DNA of 64,000 nt from Porticoccaceae bacterium (lineage in GTDB: Bacteria > Pseudomonadota > Gammaproteobacteria > Pseudomonadales > Porticoccaceae): the NCBI GenBank assembly GCA_024644595.1, contig JAHEHL010000002.1:289774-353773 (forward strand), given 5' to 3'. Shown here one piece after another: positions 44,486-54,910 of the stretch. Every line of letters begins with the position of its first letter. Position 1 is the stretch's first letter. Both the position numbers and the translations under genes were made by a program. The notes below the pieces were generated by a model, which saw nothing but the letters and a program-made list of their open reading frames with translations, had not been told where the DNA came from and ran no database searches.

Positions 44486-46479
44486 TACCCCATTACCTCG
44501 AGAATATTGGCAACCACATTATCGACGGTGAAACCAAATTGTTTCATCAGCTCTTCGCCCGGCGCAGATTCGCCAAAGCTGGTCATGCCCACTACGCGGC
44601 CATCGAGGCCAACAAACTTGTACCAGTAATCAGCGTGTAGTGCTTCAACCGCAATCCGCGCTCTGATCGTGGGCGGCAACACCGCATCCCGATAGCTTGC
44701 GTCCTGAGCGGAGAAAATCTCGGCACAGGGCATCGACACAACACGCACCTCGGTACCCTGACCGGCCAGTTGTTCAGCGGCCGCCATTGCGAGTTCAACT
44801 TCCGAGCCGGTGGCAATCACAATCGCTTGAGGACTAGCACAATCACGCAGGATATAACCGCCACGCTGAATAGCGGCAACCTGATCTGCACTGCGCACCA
44901 TCGGGGCTAAGCCCTGACGACTAAATATCAAAGCGCTGGGGCCGTCACGACGTTCGATAGCACTTTTCCAACATACTGCTGACTCTACCGTGTCGCAGGG
45001 ACGCCAGGTGTTAAGGTTGGGTGTTGAGCGCAACGCACTTAACTGCTCGACAGGCTGATGCGTTGGGCCATCTTCGCCGAGACCAATTGAATCGTGGGTG
45101 TAGACAAATATGCTCTGCAAGCCCATCAGTGCCGACATGCGCACGGCATTGCGGGCATACTCCATAAACATCAGGAAGGTGGCGCCGTAATTCACAAAGC
45201 CGCCGTGAAGAGCAATACCGTTCATAATGGCGCTCATGCCGAACTCTCGAACGCCGTAATAAATGTAATTGCCGTCGGCATTATCACCGCTAATATCTTT
45301 GGAGCCGGACCAGATCGTCAGGTTGGAACCTGCCAAGTCAGCCGATCCGCCAAGCAGTTCCGGCAGCATCGGGCCATAGGCATTGAGGCAGTTCTGCGAC
45401 GCTTTGCGCGAGGCTACTTTTTCCATCTTTTCCTGACAGTCACGGATGTAGGCATCCGCTTGTGCGCTGAAGTCCTCTGGCAGATCGCCGCGGGTACGCC
45501 GCTCAAACTCTGCTGCCAGTTCGGGGTGAGCCGCGCGGTAGTCCTCAAGCTGGTTGGCCCAGCGGGTCTGTGCCGCGGCGCCTTTTTCGATGCCACTCCA
45601 ACCGGCGTAGACTTCGTCAGGAATTTCAAACGGCCCATGGTTCCAGCCGAGTTGCTTGCGGGTCAGCGCCACTTCGTCCACACCCAGTGCAGCACCGTGG
45701 CAATCTTCCTTGCCCTGTTTGTTTGGCGAACCAAATCCGATAATCGTTTTGCAGCAGATCAGGGTCGGCTTGCCCGTCTCAGTCTGCGCCTGATCAATGG
45801 CCGCTTTAATCGCATCGCTATCATGGCCATCGACATCGGCAATAACATGCCAGCCATAAGATGCAAAGCGCGCCGGCGTGTCATCGCTGAACCAGCCTTC
45901 GACTTCTCCATCAATTGAAATGCCATTGTCATCGTAGAATGCGATCAACTTGCCAAGCTTTAGAGTGCCCGCAAGCGAACAGACTTCGTGCGAAATACCT
46001 TCCATCAGACAGCCATCACCAAGAAAAGTATAGGTGTGATGATCGACAATATTGTGGCCCGGACGATTAAATTGTGCCGCGAGCACCTTCTCTGCCAGCG
46101 CCATACCGACAGCATTGCTGATGCCCTGACCCAGCGGACCGGTAGTCGTTTCAACGCCGGGCGCATAACCGTATTCCGGATGGCCGGGAGTCTTGGAATG
46201 CAGTTGACGGAAATTTTTAATTTCTGCCATCGGCAGGTCGTAACCAGTCAGATGCAGCAGTGAGTAGAGCAGCATGGAGCCATGCCCGTTAGAGAGCACA
46301 AAGCGGTCTCTGTTGGCCCAAGTTGGATCTGCTGGGTTGTGGCTGAGATAGTCATTCCAGAGAACCTCGGCAATATCTGCCATGCCCATCGGGGCACCTG
46401 GATGGCCACTATTAGCCTGTTGTACAGCGTCCATACTGAGGGCGCGAACAGCGTTTGCAAGCTCTCTACGTGAGGCCAT
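44485..46479 (-). CDS. tkt: Transketolase
   Basis: [55 protein letters not shown]. Confidence 0.96.
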   Translation of the reverse strand: MASRRELANAVRALSMDAVQQANSGHPGAPMGMADIAEVLWNDYLSHNPADPTWANRDRFVLSNGHGSMLLYSLLHLTGYDLPMAEIKNFRQLHSKTPGHPEYGYAPGVETTTGPLGQGISNAVGMALAEKVLAAQFNRPGHNIVDHHTYTFLGDGCLMEGISHEVCSLAGTLKLGKLIAFYDDNGISIDGEVEGWFSDDTPARFASYGWHVIADVDGHDSDAIKAAIDQAQTETGKPTLICCKTIIGFGSPNKQGKEDCHGAALGVDEVALTRKQLGWNHGPFEIPDEVYAGWSGIEKGAAAQTRWANQLEDYRAAHPELAAEFERRTRGDLPEDFSAQADAYIRDCQEKMEKVASRKASQNCLNAYGPMLPELLGGSADLAGSNLTIWSGSKDISGDNADGNYIYYGVREFGMSAIMNGIALHGGFVNYGATFLMFMEYARNAVRMSALMGLQSIFVYTHDSIGLGEDGPTHQPVEQLSALRSTPNLNTWRPCDTVESAVCWKSAIERRDGPSALIFSRQGLAPMVRSADQVAAIQRGGYILRDCASPQAIVIATGSEVELAMAAAEQLAGQGTEVRVVSMPCAEIFSAQDASYRDAVLPPTIRARIAVEALHADYWYKFVGLDGRVVGMTSFGESAPGEELMKQFGFTVDNVVANILEVMG

Positions 46480-46658
46480 TAATCATCACTCCTGGTAGCA
46501 AAAATTCAAGCGCGCATTGTCTCTTAGTCGGGGGGGGGCAGTAAACCGATATTCGTTATTTGGACGGCGGATTACCCTGCCTTTTTGGGCGGCGATGTAT
46601 TGGGCCATGCAAACCTGTGATATCCCAGCACGTGCAACTGTGCCCAGCCATTTCACCT

Positions 46659-46680
46659 TATATAAAAATATTTTGATATA
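46659..46680. promoter_or_regulatory. Candidate operator palindrome upstream of ArsR-methyltransferase regulator
   Basis: TATATAAAAAT|ATTTTGATATA, 22 bp, one mismatch from perfect dyad, 28 bp before the ATG. Confidence 0.5.
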
Positions 46681-46708
46681 GCAAAATCGCTGTGTTAAAG
46701 TCTCGCCC

Positions 46709-47713
46709 ATGAATAACCTCAGCCTTTTAGACAACCAGCCCAGAGCGGCCACTGATACCAGTGCAATTACTGCGCTGTGCAAAGCGGCGGGTGATCCTCT
46801 GCGGATGCAAGTTTTAAAGGTGCTGCAACAAAATGCGTATGGTGTTCTGGAACTCTGCCAGGTTTTTGATATCCGCCAATCAGCAATGAGCCACCACCTG
46901 AAAATTCTAGCTAATGCTGGCCTGGTGGCAACACGTCGCGAAGGCACCACGATTTTCTATCGCCGCAACGAAAGCCATCCAGATACCGATCTGCAGTCTC
47001 TGCAGCATGCATTGTTCCAGACGATTGATGATGCGGCACTTGATCCAGCCCTGCGCACACGTCTGGAATCGATCAATCGGGAGCGTTCAGCGGCGTCAGT
47101 GGCGTTCTTCAACCAAAACGCAGCGCGGTTTGAGGAAAATCAGGATTTAATCGCAAGCTGGGCAGACTATGGCGATAGCGTCGAGAGTTTTCTTGAGAGC
47201 AGCATCGCCAACCGCAACTCGGCGCTGGAGGTAGGCCCAGGTTATGGCCAGTTCCTGACCAAGCTATCGAGCACATTCGCCCACGTGACGGCGCTGGACA
47301 ACTCAGCAGAGATGCTTGAGCAGTGTCGCGGCAGGGCAACCCGTCAGGGTCTGCAAAATATTGCCTTTACGCTTGGCGATACCGGACTGGCGCTGCAGGA
47401 GCAGCTGCGCAGCGATTGCGTCTCATTAAATATGGTGCTCCACCACAACCCAACACCGGGCGATATTATCAATGACTGCGCGCAACTTTTAACTGATGGC
47501 GGTGTGCTTTTAATCACCGATCTATGCGCCCACGACCAGGATTGGGTTCAACAAGCCTGCGGTGACTTGTGGCTGGGCTTTGAACCACAGGAACTGACAC
47601 GCTGGGCAGAATCGGCCGGTTTAACCGAAGGCAACAGCCTCTATCTGGCGCAGCGCAATGGTTTTCGAATCCAACTCCGACAGTTTGTCAAAAGACTGCC
47701 CAATAAAAACTAA
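46709..47713 (+). CDS. ArsR-family regulator fused to SAM-dependent methyltransferase domain (SahR-like)
   Basis: wHTH (VLELCQVFDIRQSAMSHHLKILANAGLVATRREGTTIFYRR) plus methyltransferase (ALEVGPGYGQFLTKL); upstream of metK-ahcY-metF. Confidence 0.9.
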   Translation: MNNLSLLDNQPRAATDTSAITALCKAAGDPLRMQVLKVLQQNAYGVLELCQVFDIRQSAMSHHLKILANAGLVATRREGTTIFYRRNESHPDTDLQSLQHALFQTIDDAALDPALRTRLESINRERSAASVAFFNQNAARFEENQDLIASWADYGDSVESFLESSIANRNSALEVGPGYGQFLTKLSSTFAHVTALDNSAEMLEQCRGRATRQGLQNIAFTLGDTGLALQEQLRSDCVSLNMVLHHNPTPGDIINDCAQLLTDGGVLLITDLCAHDQDWVQQACGDLWLGFEPQELTRWAESAGLTEGNSLYLAQRNGFRIQLRQFVKRLPNKN

Positions 47714-47742
47714 CCGCAAGGTAGATTACAACGAGAAGGTTT

Positions 47743-48897
47743 ATGTCTAACTACAATATTTTCACCTCTGAATCAGTCTCTGAAGGCCATCCGGATAAAA
47801 TGGCTGATCAGATCTCTGATGCTGTTCTGGACGCCATTTTAAAAGACGACCCCCATTCCCGCGTTGCGGTTGAGACGATGGTCAAAACCGGTATGACTAT
47901 TATTGCCGGCGAAGTGCGCACCGCTACCTATGTTGATCTGGAGCAAATTGTTCGCGATGTGATTACCGGCATTGGCTACGACAGCTCAGAGGTTGGCTTT
48001 GACGGCAACTCCTGTGCAGTACTTAATGCGATCGGCAAACAGTCGAGCGACATTGCCCAGGGTGTCGACGAGGCAGAAAACAAGGATATTGGCGCCGGCG
48101 ATCAGGGCCTGATGTTTGGCTACGCCAGCAACGAAACCGACGTTTTAATGCCTGCACCCATTTATTACGCCCATCGCCTGATGGAGCGCCAGGCGCAGCT
48201 GCGTAAAAATGGCGTGCTATCATGGCTGCGCCCAGATGCCAAGAGCCAGGTCACACTGCGCTACGAAAATGGCAAACCTGTAGCCATCGATGCCGTCGTG
48301 TTGTCGACTCAGCACGCAGAAAATATCTCGCTCAGTGATCTGCAAGAAGCGGTGCGCGAAGAGATTATCGATCATGTGTTGCCCGAAGAGTGGCTCCATG
48401 CTGGCACCCAATACCATATTAACCCGACTGGTCAGTTTATTATTGGCGGGCCGATGGGCGACTGTGGTCTCACAGGCCGCAAGATTATTGTCGATACCTA
48501 TGGCGGCATGGCCCACCACGGTGGTGGCGCATTTTCCGGAAAAGACCCCACCAAAGTGGATCGCTCCGCGGCCTATGCCGGTCGCTATGTGGCAAAAAAT
48601 ATTGTCGCTGCGGGTCTGGCTGATCGCTGTGAAATTCAGGTTTCCTATGCCATTGGTGTTTCCGAGCCGACTTCAATCAGTATCAATACCTTTGGCACCG
48701 GCAAGCTTTCCGATGCTGCGATTGTCGATTTGATTCGCCAGCACTTTGATCTGCGCCCACGTGGTTTGATTGAGATGCTCGATTTGCGTCGGCCGATCTA
48801 CCAACCCACCGCATCCTACGGGCACTTTGGCCGCGAGCTGGAGGCCTTTACCTGGGAAAAAACTGACAAAGCTGCTGACTTGCAGAAAGCTCTTTAA
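47743..48897 (+). CDS. metK: S-adenosylmethionine synthase
   Basis: [58 protein letters not shown]. Confidence 0.97.
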   Translation: MSNYNIFTSESVSEGHPDKMADQISDAVLDAILKDDPHSRVAVETMVKTGMTIIAGEVRTATYVDLEQIVRDVITGIGYDSSEVGFDGNSCAVLNAIGKQSSDIAQGVDEAENKDIGAGDQGLMFGYASNETDVLMPAPIYYAHRLMERQAQLRKNGVLSWLRPDAKSQVTLRYENGKPVAIDAVVLSTQHAENISLSDLQEAVREEIIDHVLPEEWLHAGTQYHINPTGQFIIGGPMGDCGLTGRKIIVDTYGGMAHHGGGAFSGKDPTKVDRSAAYAGRYVAKNIVAAGLADRCEIQVSYAIGVSEPTSISINTFGTGKLSDAAIVDLIRQHFDLRPRGLIEMLDLRRPIYQPTASYGHFGRELEAFTWEKTDKAADLQKAL

Positions 48898-48923
48898 AAC
48901 CGATAGCAAACAGGATTCTTATA

Positions 48924-50318
48924 ATGACCGCTTCAGTAAATTCAATTAACCGTGACGCCACTTTTAGCGACTACAAAGTAGCTGACATGTCTCTCGCCGA
49001 ATGGGGCAAAAAAGAGATCACCATCGCTGAGTCCGAAATGCCGGCACTGATGGCCCTGCGTGAAAAATATCGCAACGAGCAACCATTGGCTGGAGCGCGC
49101 ATTCTCGGCTGCATTCATATGACTATTCAAACCGCTGTTTTGATTGAAACACTCCAGGCTCTGGGTGCAGAGGTCCGCTGGACATCGTGCAATATTTTCT
49201 CGACCCAGGATCACGCTGCAGCCGCTGTAGCCGCCAATGGCACGCCTGTATTCGCCTGGAAAGGTGAGACTGAAGAAGAGTATGAATGGTGCCTGGAACA
49301 ACAGGTGTTAAAAGATGGCGTGCCCTGGAATGCCAATATGGTTCTCGATGATGGCGGTGACCTCACAGCCCTTCTGCATGAGCGGTACCCGCAGGTGTTG
49401 GACGCCGTGCATGGCATTACTGAGGAGACCACAACCGGTGTTCACAGACTTTACGAGATGCTTGAGCGCGGCGAGCTGAAAGTGCCGGCGATCAATGTTA
49501 ATGACTCTGTAACTAAATCAAAGTGTGACAATAAGTACGGCTGCCGCCACAGTCTTAACGATGCCATTAAGCGCGCAACTGACCATTTGCTGTCAGGTAA
49601 GAAAGCGGTGGTAATCGGCTATGGTGATGTCGGCAAAGGGTCCGCCCAGTCTCTGCGCCAGGAAGGCATGATTGTGAAGGTCACCGAATCAGACCCGATC
49701 TGCGCCATGCAGGCCTGCCTCGACGGCTTTGAAGTAGTTTCAACGTACAATAATGGTGATTCTACTCAAGGTGTCAATGCGGAATTGCTGGCCCATACCG
49801 ACCTGCTGGTGACCACAACCGGCAACTTTAATGTCTGTGGTGCCGACATTCTCGGCGCTCTCAAGAGCGGCTGCGTAGTCTGTAATATCGGCCACTTTGA
49901 CAATGAGATCGATACTGCTTACATGCGCAAAACCTGGCAGTGGGATGAAATTAAACCTCAGGTTCACAAGATCTATCGTGACAAAGCTAGCAATGACCAT
50001 CTATTGCTGTTGGCCGAAGGGCGACTGGTTAATCTCGGCAACGCAACGGGGCACCCGAGCCGTATTATGGATGGCTCTTTTGCCAATCAGGTACTGGCGC
50101 AAATCGATCTCTATAGCAAGCAGTATGCCGCACAGGATGATGCGACCAAAGCTGCTCTGCTAAAGGTAGAAGTGCTACCCAAGCATCTGGACGAAGAAGT
50201 GGCAGCGCATATGGTGCGCGGCTTTGGTGGTGTAATCACCAAGCTGACCCAGGCCCAGGCTGACTATATCAACGTGCCGGTTGAAGGTCCGTTTAAAGGC
50301 GATAGCTATAAGTACTAA
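48924..50318 (+). CDS. ahcY: Adenosylhomocysteinase
   Basis: [45 protein letters not shown]-terminal DSYKY. Confidence 0.97.
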   Translation: MTASVNSINRDATFSDYKVADMSLAEWGKKEITIAESEMPALMALREKYRNEQPLAGARILGCIHMTIQTAVLIETLQALGAEVRWTSCNIFSTQDHAAAAVAANGTPVFAWKGETEEEYEWCLEQQVLKDGVPWNANMVLDDGGDLTALLHERYPQVLDAVHGITEETTTGVHRLYEMLERGELKVPAINVNDSVTKSKCDNKYGCRHSLNDAIKRATDHLLSGKKAVVIGYGDVGKGSAQSLRQEGMIVKVTESDPICAMQACLDGFEVVSTYNNGDSTQGVNAELLAHTDLLVTTTGNFNVCGADILGALKSGCVVCNIGHFDNEIDTAYMRKTWQWDEIKPQVHKIYRDKASNDHLLLLAEGRLVNLGNATGHPSRIMDGSFANQVLAQIDLYSKQYAAQDDATKAALLKVEVLPKHLDEEVAAHMVRGFGGVITKLTQAQADYINVPVEGPFKGDSYKY

Positions 50319-50404
50319 GCGATTACCTGCTTGACACAGCGGCCCCCGCCTCGAGGGTCGCGCAGTCGCAAAGCGGAAAATCATTATTAAAGGAATAACA
50401 TGCA

Positions 50405-51265
50405 ATGAAAAGCGATAGCGCTGATCCAACCCCGCACCTTAGCTTTGAATTTTTTCCGCCCAAAACTGACCAGGGGAAAGCCAGCCTGGCGACCACTCGC
50501 CAGGCGCTGGGAAAATTTAATCCCGAGTTTTTCTCTGTCACCTATGGCGCCGGCGGCTCAACCCGCACAACGACTATGGATCAGGTTGCCGCCATTCAAT
50601 CAGATGGCTTTGCCGTCGCACCACACCTCTCATTTGGTGGCAGTGACAAGGCAGAGGTACTGGCGCTGCTCAATAGCTATAAAGCGTCTGGTGTAAAACA
50701 TCTGGTTGCTCTGCGCGGCGACCTGCCATCCGGCATCGGCGGTGCTGCACAACTGATTCATGCCAACCAGCTTGTCACATTTATTCGCGAAAATACCGGC
50801 GACCATTTTAATATCAATGTCGCCGCCTACCCGGAAATCCACCCCGAAGCCGAAAGCTACAGCAAAGATATTTACTGGCTTGGCGAAAAATTCAAGGCTG
50901 GCGCCAACCGCGCGATCACGCAGTATTTTTACAATGCCGACGCCTATTTTAAATTTGTCGACGAGTGCGCCAAAGCCGGAATCGTCGAGCCGATTATTCC
51001 AGGCATGATGCCGCTGACTAATTACAGCAATCTGATTCGTTTTTCCGACAGTTGTGGCGCCGATATTCCGCGCTGGTTGCGCTGGCAACTCAAGGAGCGC
51101 AGCGACAATATGGAAGACTTGGTCAGCTATGGCATCGATATCATTAGCGAACTGAGTCAGAAGCTGCTCGATGGCGGCGCTCCGGGGCTGCATTTTTACA
51201 CCATGAATCAATGGCAAGTTACTGGTACGCTATGCCGTAATCTCGGCTTTACAGAAAATAACTAA
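50405..51265 (+). CDS. metF: Methylenetetrahydrofolate reductase
   Basis: LSFEFFPPKTDQG, FSVTYGAGGSTR, LVALRGDLPSG. Confidence 0.95.
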   Translation: MKSDSADPTPHLSFEFFPPKTDQGKASLATTRQALGKFNPEFFSVTYGAGGSTRTTTMDQVAAIQSDGFAVAPHLSFGGSDKAEVLALLNSYKASGVKHLVALRGDLPSGIGGAAQLIHANQLVTFIRENTGDHFNINVAAYPEIHPEAESYSKDIYWLGEKFKAGANRAITQYFYNADAYFKFVDECAKAGIVEPIIPGMMPLTNYSNLIRFSDSCGADIPRWLRWQLKERSDNMEDLVSYGIDIISELSQKLLDGGAPGLHFYTMNQWQVTGTLCRNLGFTENN

Positions 51266-51274
51266 CACGTCGCT

Positions 51275-52012
51275 ATGCGCATTCCACGAATTTATATCGA
51301 CCAGCCCCTAAACAGCGGCGCCAACGTTATGCTCGACGGCAGCGCTGCGCGCCATATCGCCTCGGCATTGCGTATGACGCCCGGCCAGGAAATTGTTCTG
51401 TTCAACGGCCTGGGAGGAGAATACACCGCCGAGCTCAGCACGGTTGGCAAGTCTCAAGTGACGGCGCTGGTTGGCGACGGCCGAGAAGTTGATCGCGAAT
51501 CTGCGCTAAAACTGCATCTCGCGATTGGGGTCTCTCGCGGTGAACGCATGGACTGGATAGTGCAAAAAGCTACCGAGCTGGGGGTATCTGCTATTACCCC
51601 CCTATTTACTAAGCGCACCGAAGTGAAACTCAGTGGCGAACGCCTCGACAAGAAGATTCGCCACTGGCAACAGGTGGCCATCAGCGCCTGTGAGCAGTGC
51701 CATCGCAATCGACTGCCAACTATTCACAACCCACAAAGCCTTGATCATTGGCTGAGTGAAAACACAACAACAAGTAGTGAATTAAAATTGGTATTGCACC
51801 ACCGAACTGAAAAACGTTTGACACAGTATCAAGCGCCTGAAAGCGCCCTTATTTTAGTTGGTCCAGAGGGTGGCTTGAGTGAGAGTGAAATCAATAATGC
51901 CATGGCACAGGGTTTTAACGCCCTCGCGCTGGGCCCCAGAGTGATGCGTACCGAAACAGCGCCGCTTGCCGCGATCAGTATTCTGCAATCACTTTGGGGA
52001 GATATGGGCTGA
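51275..52012 (+). CDS. rsmE: 16S rRNA (uracil1498-N3)-methyltransferase
   Basis: HIASALRMTPGQEIVLFNG; LILVGPEGGLSESEI; LALGPRVMRTETAPLAAIS. Confidence 0.94.
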   Translation: MRIPRIYIDQPLNSGANVMLDGSAARHIASALRMTPGQEIVLFNGLGGEYTAELSTVGKSQVTALVGDGREVDRESALKLHLAIGVSRGERMDWIVQKATELGVSAITPLFTKRTEVKLSGERLDKKIRHWQQVAISACEQCHRNRLPTIHNPQSLDHWLSENTTTSSELKLVLHHRTEKRLTQYQAPESALILVGPEGGLSESEINNAMAQGFNALALGPRVMRTETAPLAAISILQSLWGDMG

Positions 52013-52022
52013 GGCACGCACG

Positions 52023-52934
52023 GTGAGATACCGTTTTTGCGTGTCATGGCTGACCGCAATTGCCCTTATCCTGGTTACATCATCAAAGCCAATTGACGCC
52101 GCCATTTTTGGTGATGGTAATCCGCACAATGGCATCGAGGATCAACGTCGAATCTCGACACGCATAGAAGCCCGTGCAATAGGAACAGTATTCTGTGATG
52201 GTGGCTTGCGAGGCACAGCCACCCATATTAATCCCGCGGCCGAGCCACAGCGGTCAGCCCCGACTCCAGCGCTTATCATCACTGCCGCACATATATTGTT
52301 TGATGAAGATAGCGGCGAAATGTACCAGTCATGCAGCTATCTGCCAAAAAACAATCGATTTGAAGCCATTCCTTTTGCCGCTGTTTCAGATCATCAGTTC
52401 AGGCCACTGGCAGCCAATAAAATACATCAATCCGAAGCGGATATCGTTTTTGTCGCACTGGCAAAACCGCCGCGACAACCGGCTCTGCAACTGGCTGAGC
52501 CGCGGTTATCTAACGCACAAGAAGTGGACCAGAAAGACCGTCAAAGCCAGCCGCTATATTTGATTGGCTATAACAGCTCGCTTGATCAGATCACTGAATC
52601 GGCGGGCTGCATAGCCTTTAATTCGACACAGTTTGCCAGCGAAAAATTACTCTTCCACGACTGTGATGCGCGTGCAGGCGCATCCGGCGGCGCAGTTCTC
52701 CAGGATCAGCTTGGCAGGACGGCCGGTAATGAAGCAAGGTTAGTGGCAGTTCATGGCGGGACACTGTTTATCACCGCAGCAAAGGCTGCTCACGCTCCGC
52801 CCGCAGAAACGGATGGCGCCAAGGTCGACCCGGAAGTCCGAATAAATCAGGCGCGGCGAATCGATCAGGCGCTGATTAAGCGTCTGCAACAGTTTGTTGC
52901 ATATCTTGCCAGGGATTTTCCAGATCAAAAGTAA
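52023..52934 (+). CDS. Secreted trypsin-like (S1 family) serine protease, putative
   Basis: Signal-like N-terminus; triad candidates IITAAHILF (His), EADIVFVAL (Asp), DCDARAGASGGAVL (Ser); GTG start inferred just after rsmE. Confidence 0.7.
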   Translation: MRYRFCVSWLTAIALILVTSSKPIDAAIFGDGNPHNGIEDQRRISTRIEARAIGTVFCDGGLRGTATHINPAAEPQRSAPTPALIITAAHILFDEDSGEMYQSCSYLPKNNRFEAIPFAAVSDHQFRPLAANKIHQSEADIVFVALAKPPRQPALQLAEPRLSNAQEVDQKDRQSQPLYLIGYNSSLDQITESAGCIAFNSTQFASEKLLFHDCDARAGASGGAVLQDQLGRTAGNEARLVAVHGGTLFITAAKAAHAPPAETDGAKVDPEVRINQARRIDQALIKRLQQFVAYLARDFPDQK

Positions 52935-54792
52935 TATCTCGAGCGAAACCTGGAACATGAATACCTTGAGCACTAATCACTACGCCCGCCTCGTCAATCA
53001 GCGGCTCGCCAAAACGATAGATCACGTTCAACTCACCAGCATCGGCCTCAACGGCATACTGTTTGGCCGCGGAACGGGTGGCCTCACGTCGATCGAGGTA
53101 AACGGGAAATTGGGTGCTGTAACGCACGGCTAGCATCTGCTCCACTTTCTCCGGAGACAACACCACAGCCGTGGCATTGTTGCCACCAAAACCTTTGGAG
53201 TTAATGAAGGCGACATGCATTTTTGTGTCGCTGACATCTAGATCTTGTAGAGGAAAATGCAGGCGCTCCTGGCAGACGTCCTCAGCGATCTGGGAAATCG
53301 TTTTAATACCGGGAATGGTTTGATATTTGAAGGTTCCCAGCGCTGATATCAATTGATCACCACTGGCGGTAGACAGTGAGTGGCCGACAAAAGATTTGGT
53401 TGCCGTCACCGGCCAATTGTGGATATCAAAAGCTTCAGCGATATTTTCGATCAGACACGACTCGGTAGTTCGGTTGGCTGGAGTGCTTGAACCATGAGCA
53501 TGCACAAAGCTGTGATGTTTAACGCTCTCTTCGCCAACAACAGCAATCGCTGAAGCGACCGCTTTAGAAAACGAAACATAGTTGCCCACGCCGGGTGCCG
53601 AAATCGACTTTTTCACACCGTCGGCATTAATGAACACCTCAGGTACCGCGCCGTGAATATCAGCGCCCAGCTCAACAGCCAGTGCGTCATCCATCAATAC
53701 AATATATTGCGTCGCTTCAGAGAGAGTGAAGCCACAGTTTTCGCCAAATGGTCGACTGGCACGACGCCAGTCCGGGGTATCAACTCCATCGAGCTTACAC
53801 AGATTTTCGTCACTGCCCAGGGCACTCATATTGGAAAAGCCCTCCGAGACTTCTGGCGTCACCGCCGCCTCGGCATTGCCCAAAATCGCTACTCGGCGCC
53901 GACCACTGCGGATATCACGCACGGCAGCCTGTAGCACGTAGAGAAAGCTGGCGCAGGCGCCTGTGATGGCTTCAGTATGACCAACACTACCAAGCACGTA
54001 CGCATTGATAAAGTCCGCGGGCATTGAATTAAGCCCCAAAGGTAACTGCTTAGCAGTCGTTCGGCCACCTTTCAGGCGCGCCTGCAAAAGACCGCCGAAG
54101 CCCTCTTCTGTCATCTGGCTTAATACATTAGATGAGTAAACGCCCACTTCGTCTGGAGACACTGAATCAGAGACCTTTTCCCAGGGAATACCAATTGAAT
54201 GCACAGCATCACTGGCACCTAAAAGTGCCAACTGTAAACTGCGAGGGTGAAAGCGACTATTGTAATGATTAGCTGGATCAAAGCCCGTGGGAAGCTGTCC
54301 GGCGGCCTTTGCCGCCAGCTCATAGTGTGACTCGACCAAGTAGTGGTTACTGGCCGACGCAGTAACTTCAACGGATCCATTTTCCAAATCTCTGATGGTC
54401 CAATTCTGTGGTGGAGCGGTCGGGAGATCTCTCTTTAGCATGGTAAACAGGATCGGCTGACTGGCGTCATCACTGAGGGAGATCTTCTTGTGGCCGGGCA
54501 CCTTGGCCGGATCAAACAGCTCAATCTTTCGTATCAACGTGCCATCCAATACGCTCTGACGAAAGCGTTGATCAACCTCGGTGGCGCTGAAGTGCGCACC
54601 CGCTGCATCGCAATAGCGCTCACCCGCTTTGCGCACCTGGCCCATCAAACAGGCAAGACTAACAACCGTGTCGAGCTGCTCTGAGGGCGGCAGAGACTCA
54701 AGAATCATACGCCGAAAAGCTTGATGTGAAGAGCTGCGTCCAGCAGCATTGTAGCCACCAAAACCGACGATAACTGGAAGTGCATTGGGCAT
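52876..54792 (-). CDS. fabY: FabY-like beta-ketoacyl-ACP synthase
   Basis: LPVIVGFGGYNAAGRSSSHQAFRRMILES; ITGACASFLY; VHAHGSSTPANRTTE; GFGGNNATAVVL; length close to PA5174-type FabY as recalled. Confidence 0.8.
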   Translation of the reverse strand: MPNALPVIVGFGGYNAAGRSSSHQAFRRMILESLPPSEQLDTVVSLACLMGQVRKAGERYCDAAGAHFSATEVDQRFRQSVLDGTLIRKIELFDPAKVPGHKKISLSDDASQPILFTMLKRDLPTAPPQNWTIRDLENGSVEVTASASNHYLVESHYELAAKAAGQLPTGFDPANHYNSRFHPRSLQLALLGASDAVHSIGIPWEKVSDSVSPDEVGVYSSNVLSQMTEEGFGGLLQARLKGGRTTAKQLPLGLNSMPADFINAYVLGSVGHTEAITGACASFLYVLQAAVRDIRSGRRRVAILGNAEAAVTPEVSEGFSNMSALGSDENLCKLDGVDTPDWRRASRPFGENCGFTLSEATQYIVLMDDALAVELGADIHGAVPEVFINADGVKKSISAPGVGNYVSFSKAVASAIAVVGEESVKHHSFVHAHGSSTPANRTTESCLIENIAEAFDIHNWPVTATKSFVGHSLSTASGDQLISALGTFKYQTIPGIKTISQIAEDVCQERLHFPLQDLDVSDTKMHVAFINSKGFGGNNATAVVLSPEKVEQMLAVRYSTQFPVYLDRREATRSAAKQYAVEADAGELNVIYRFGEPLIDEAGVVISAQGIHVPGFARDITFDLENPWQDMQQTVADA

Positions 54793-54867
54793 GGGATATC
54801 CTTAATGATCAGCGATTGACTGACTGCCAGTTTAAGCAGGATGCGTTAACATTTATTTTGTTATATG

Positions 54868-54895
54868 GCCACTTTATACTATTATTTAGCCAATT
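54868..54895. promoter_or_regulatory. Tandem direct repeat GCCACTT/GCCAATT spaced 21 bp
   Basis: GCCACTT at 54868, GCCAATT at 54889, in the fabY/AraC divergent region. Confidence 0.35.
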
Positions 54896-54910
54896 ATGCG
54901 ATGTGCGCCA

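Noticed and set aside
45094-45918. 274-aa plus-strand ORF antisense to tkt
   Set aside because: Shadow ORF of transketolase; composition not protein-like and no upstream signals
50319-50404. GC-rich ahcY-metF spacer considered as SAH/SAM riboswitch
   Set aside because: Contains CCGC...GCGG complementarity but I could not match it to a known SAM or SAH riboswitch core; too short and unclear without a covariance search
50630-51217. 195-aa minus-strand ORF antisense to metF
   Set aside because: Mirror of a well-conserved metF; treated as spurious
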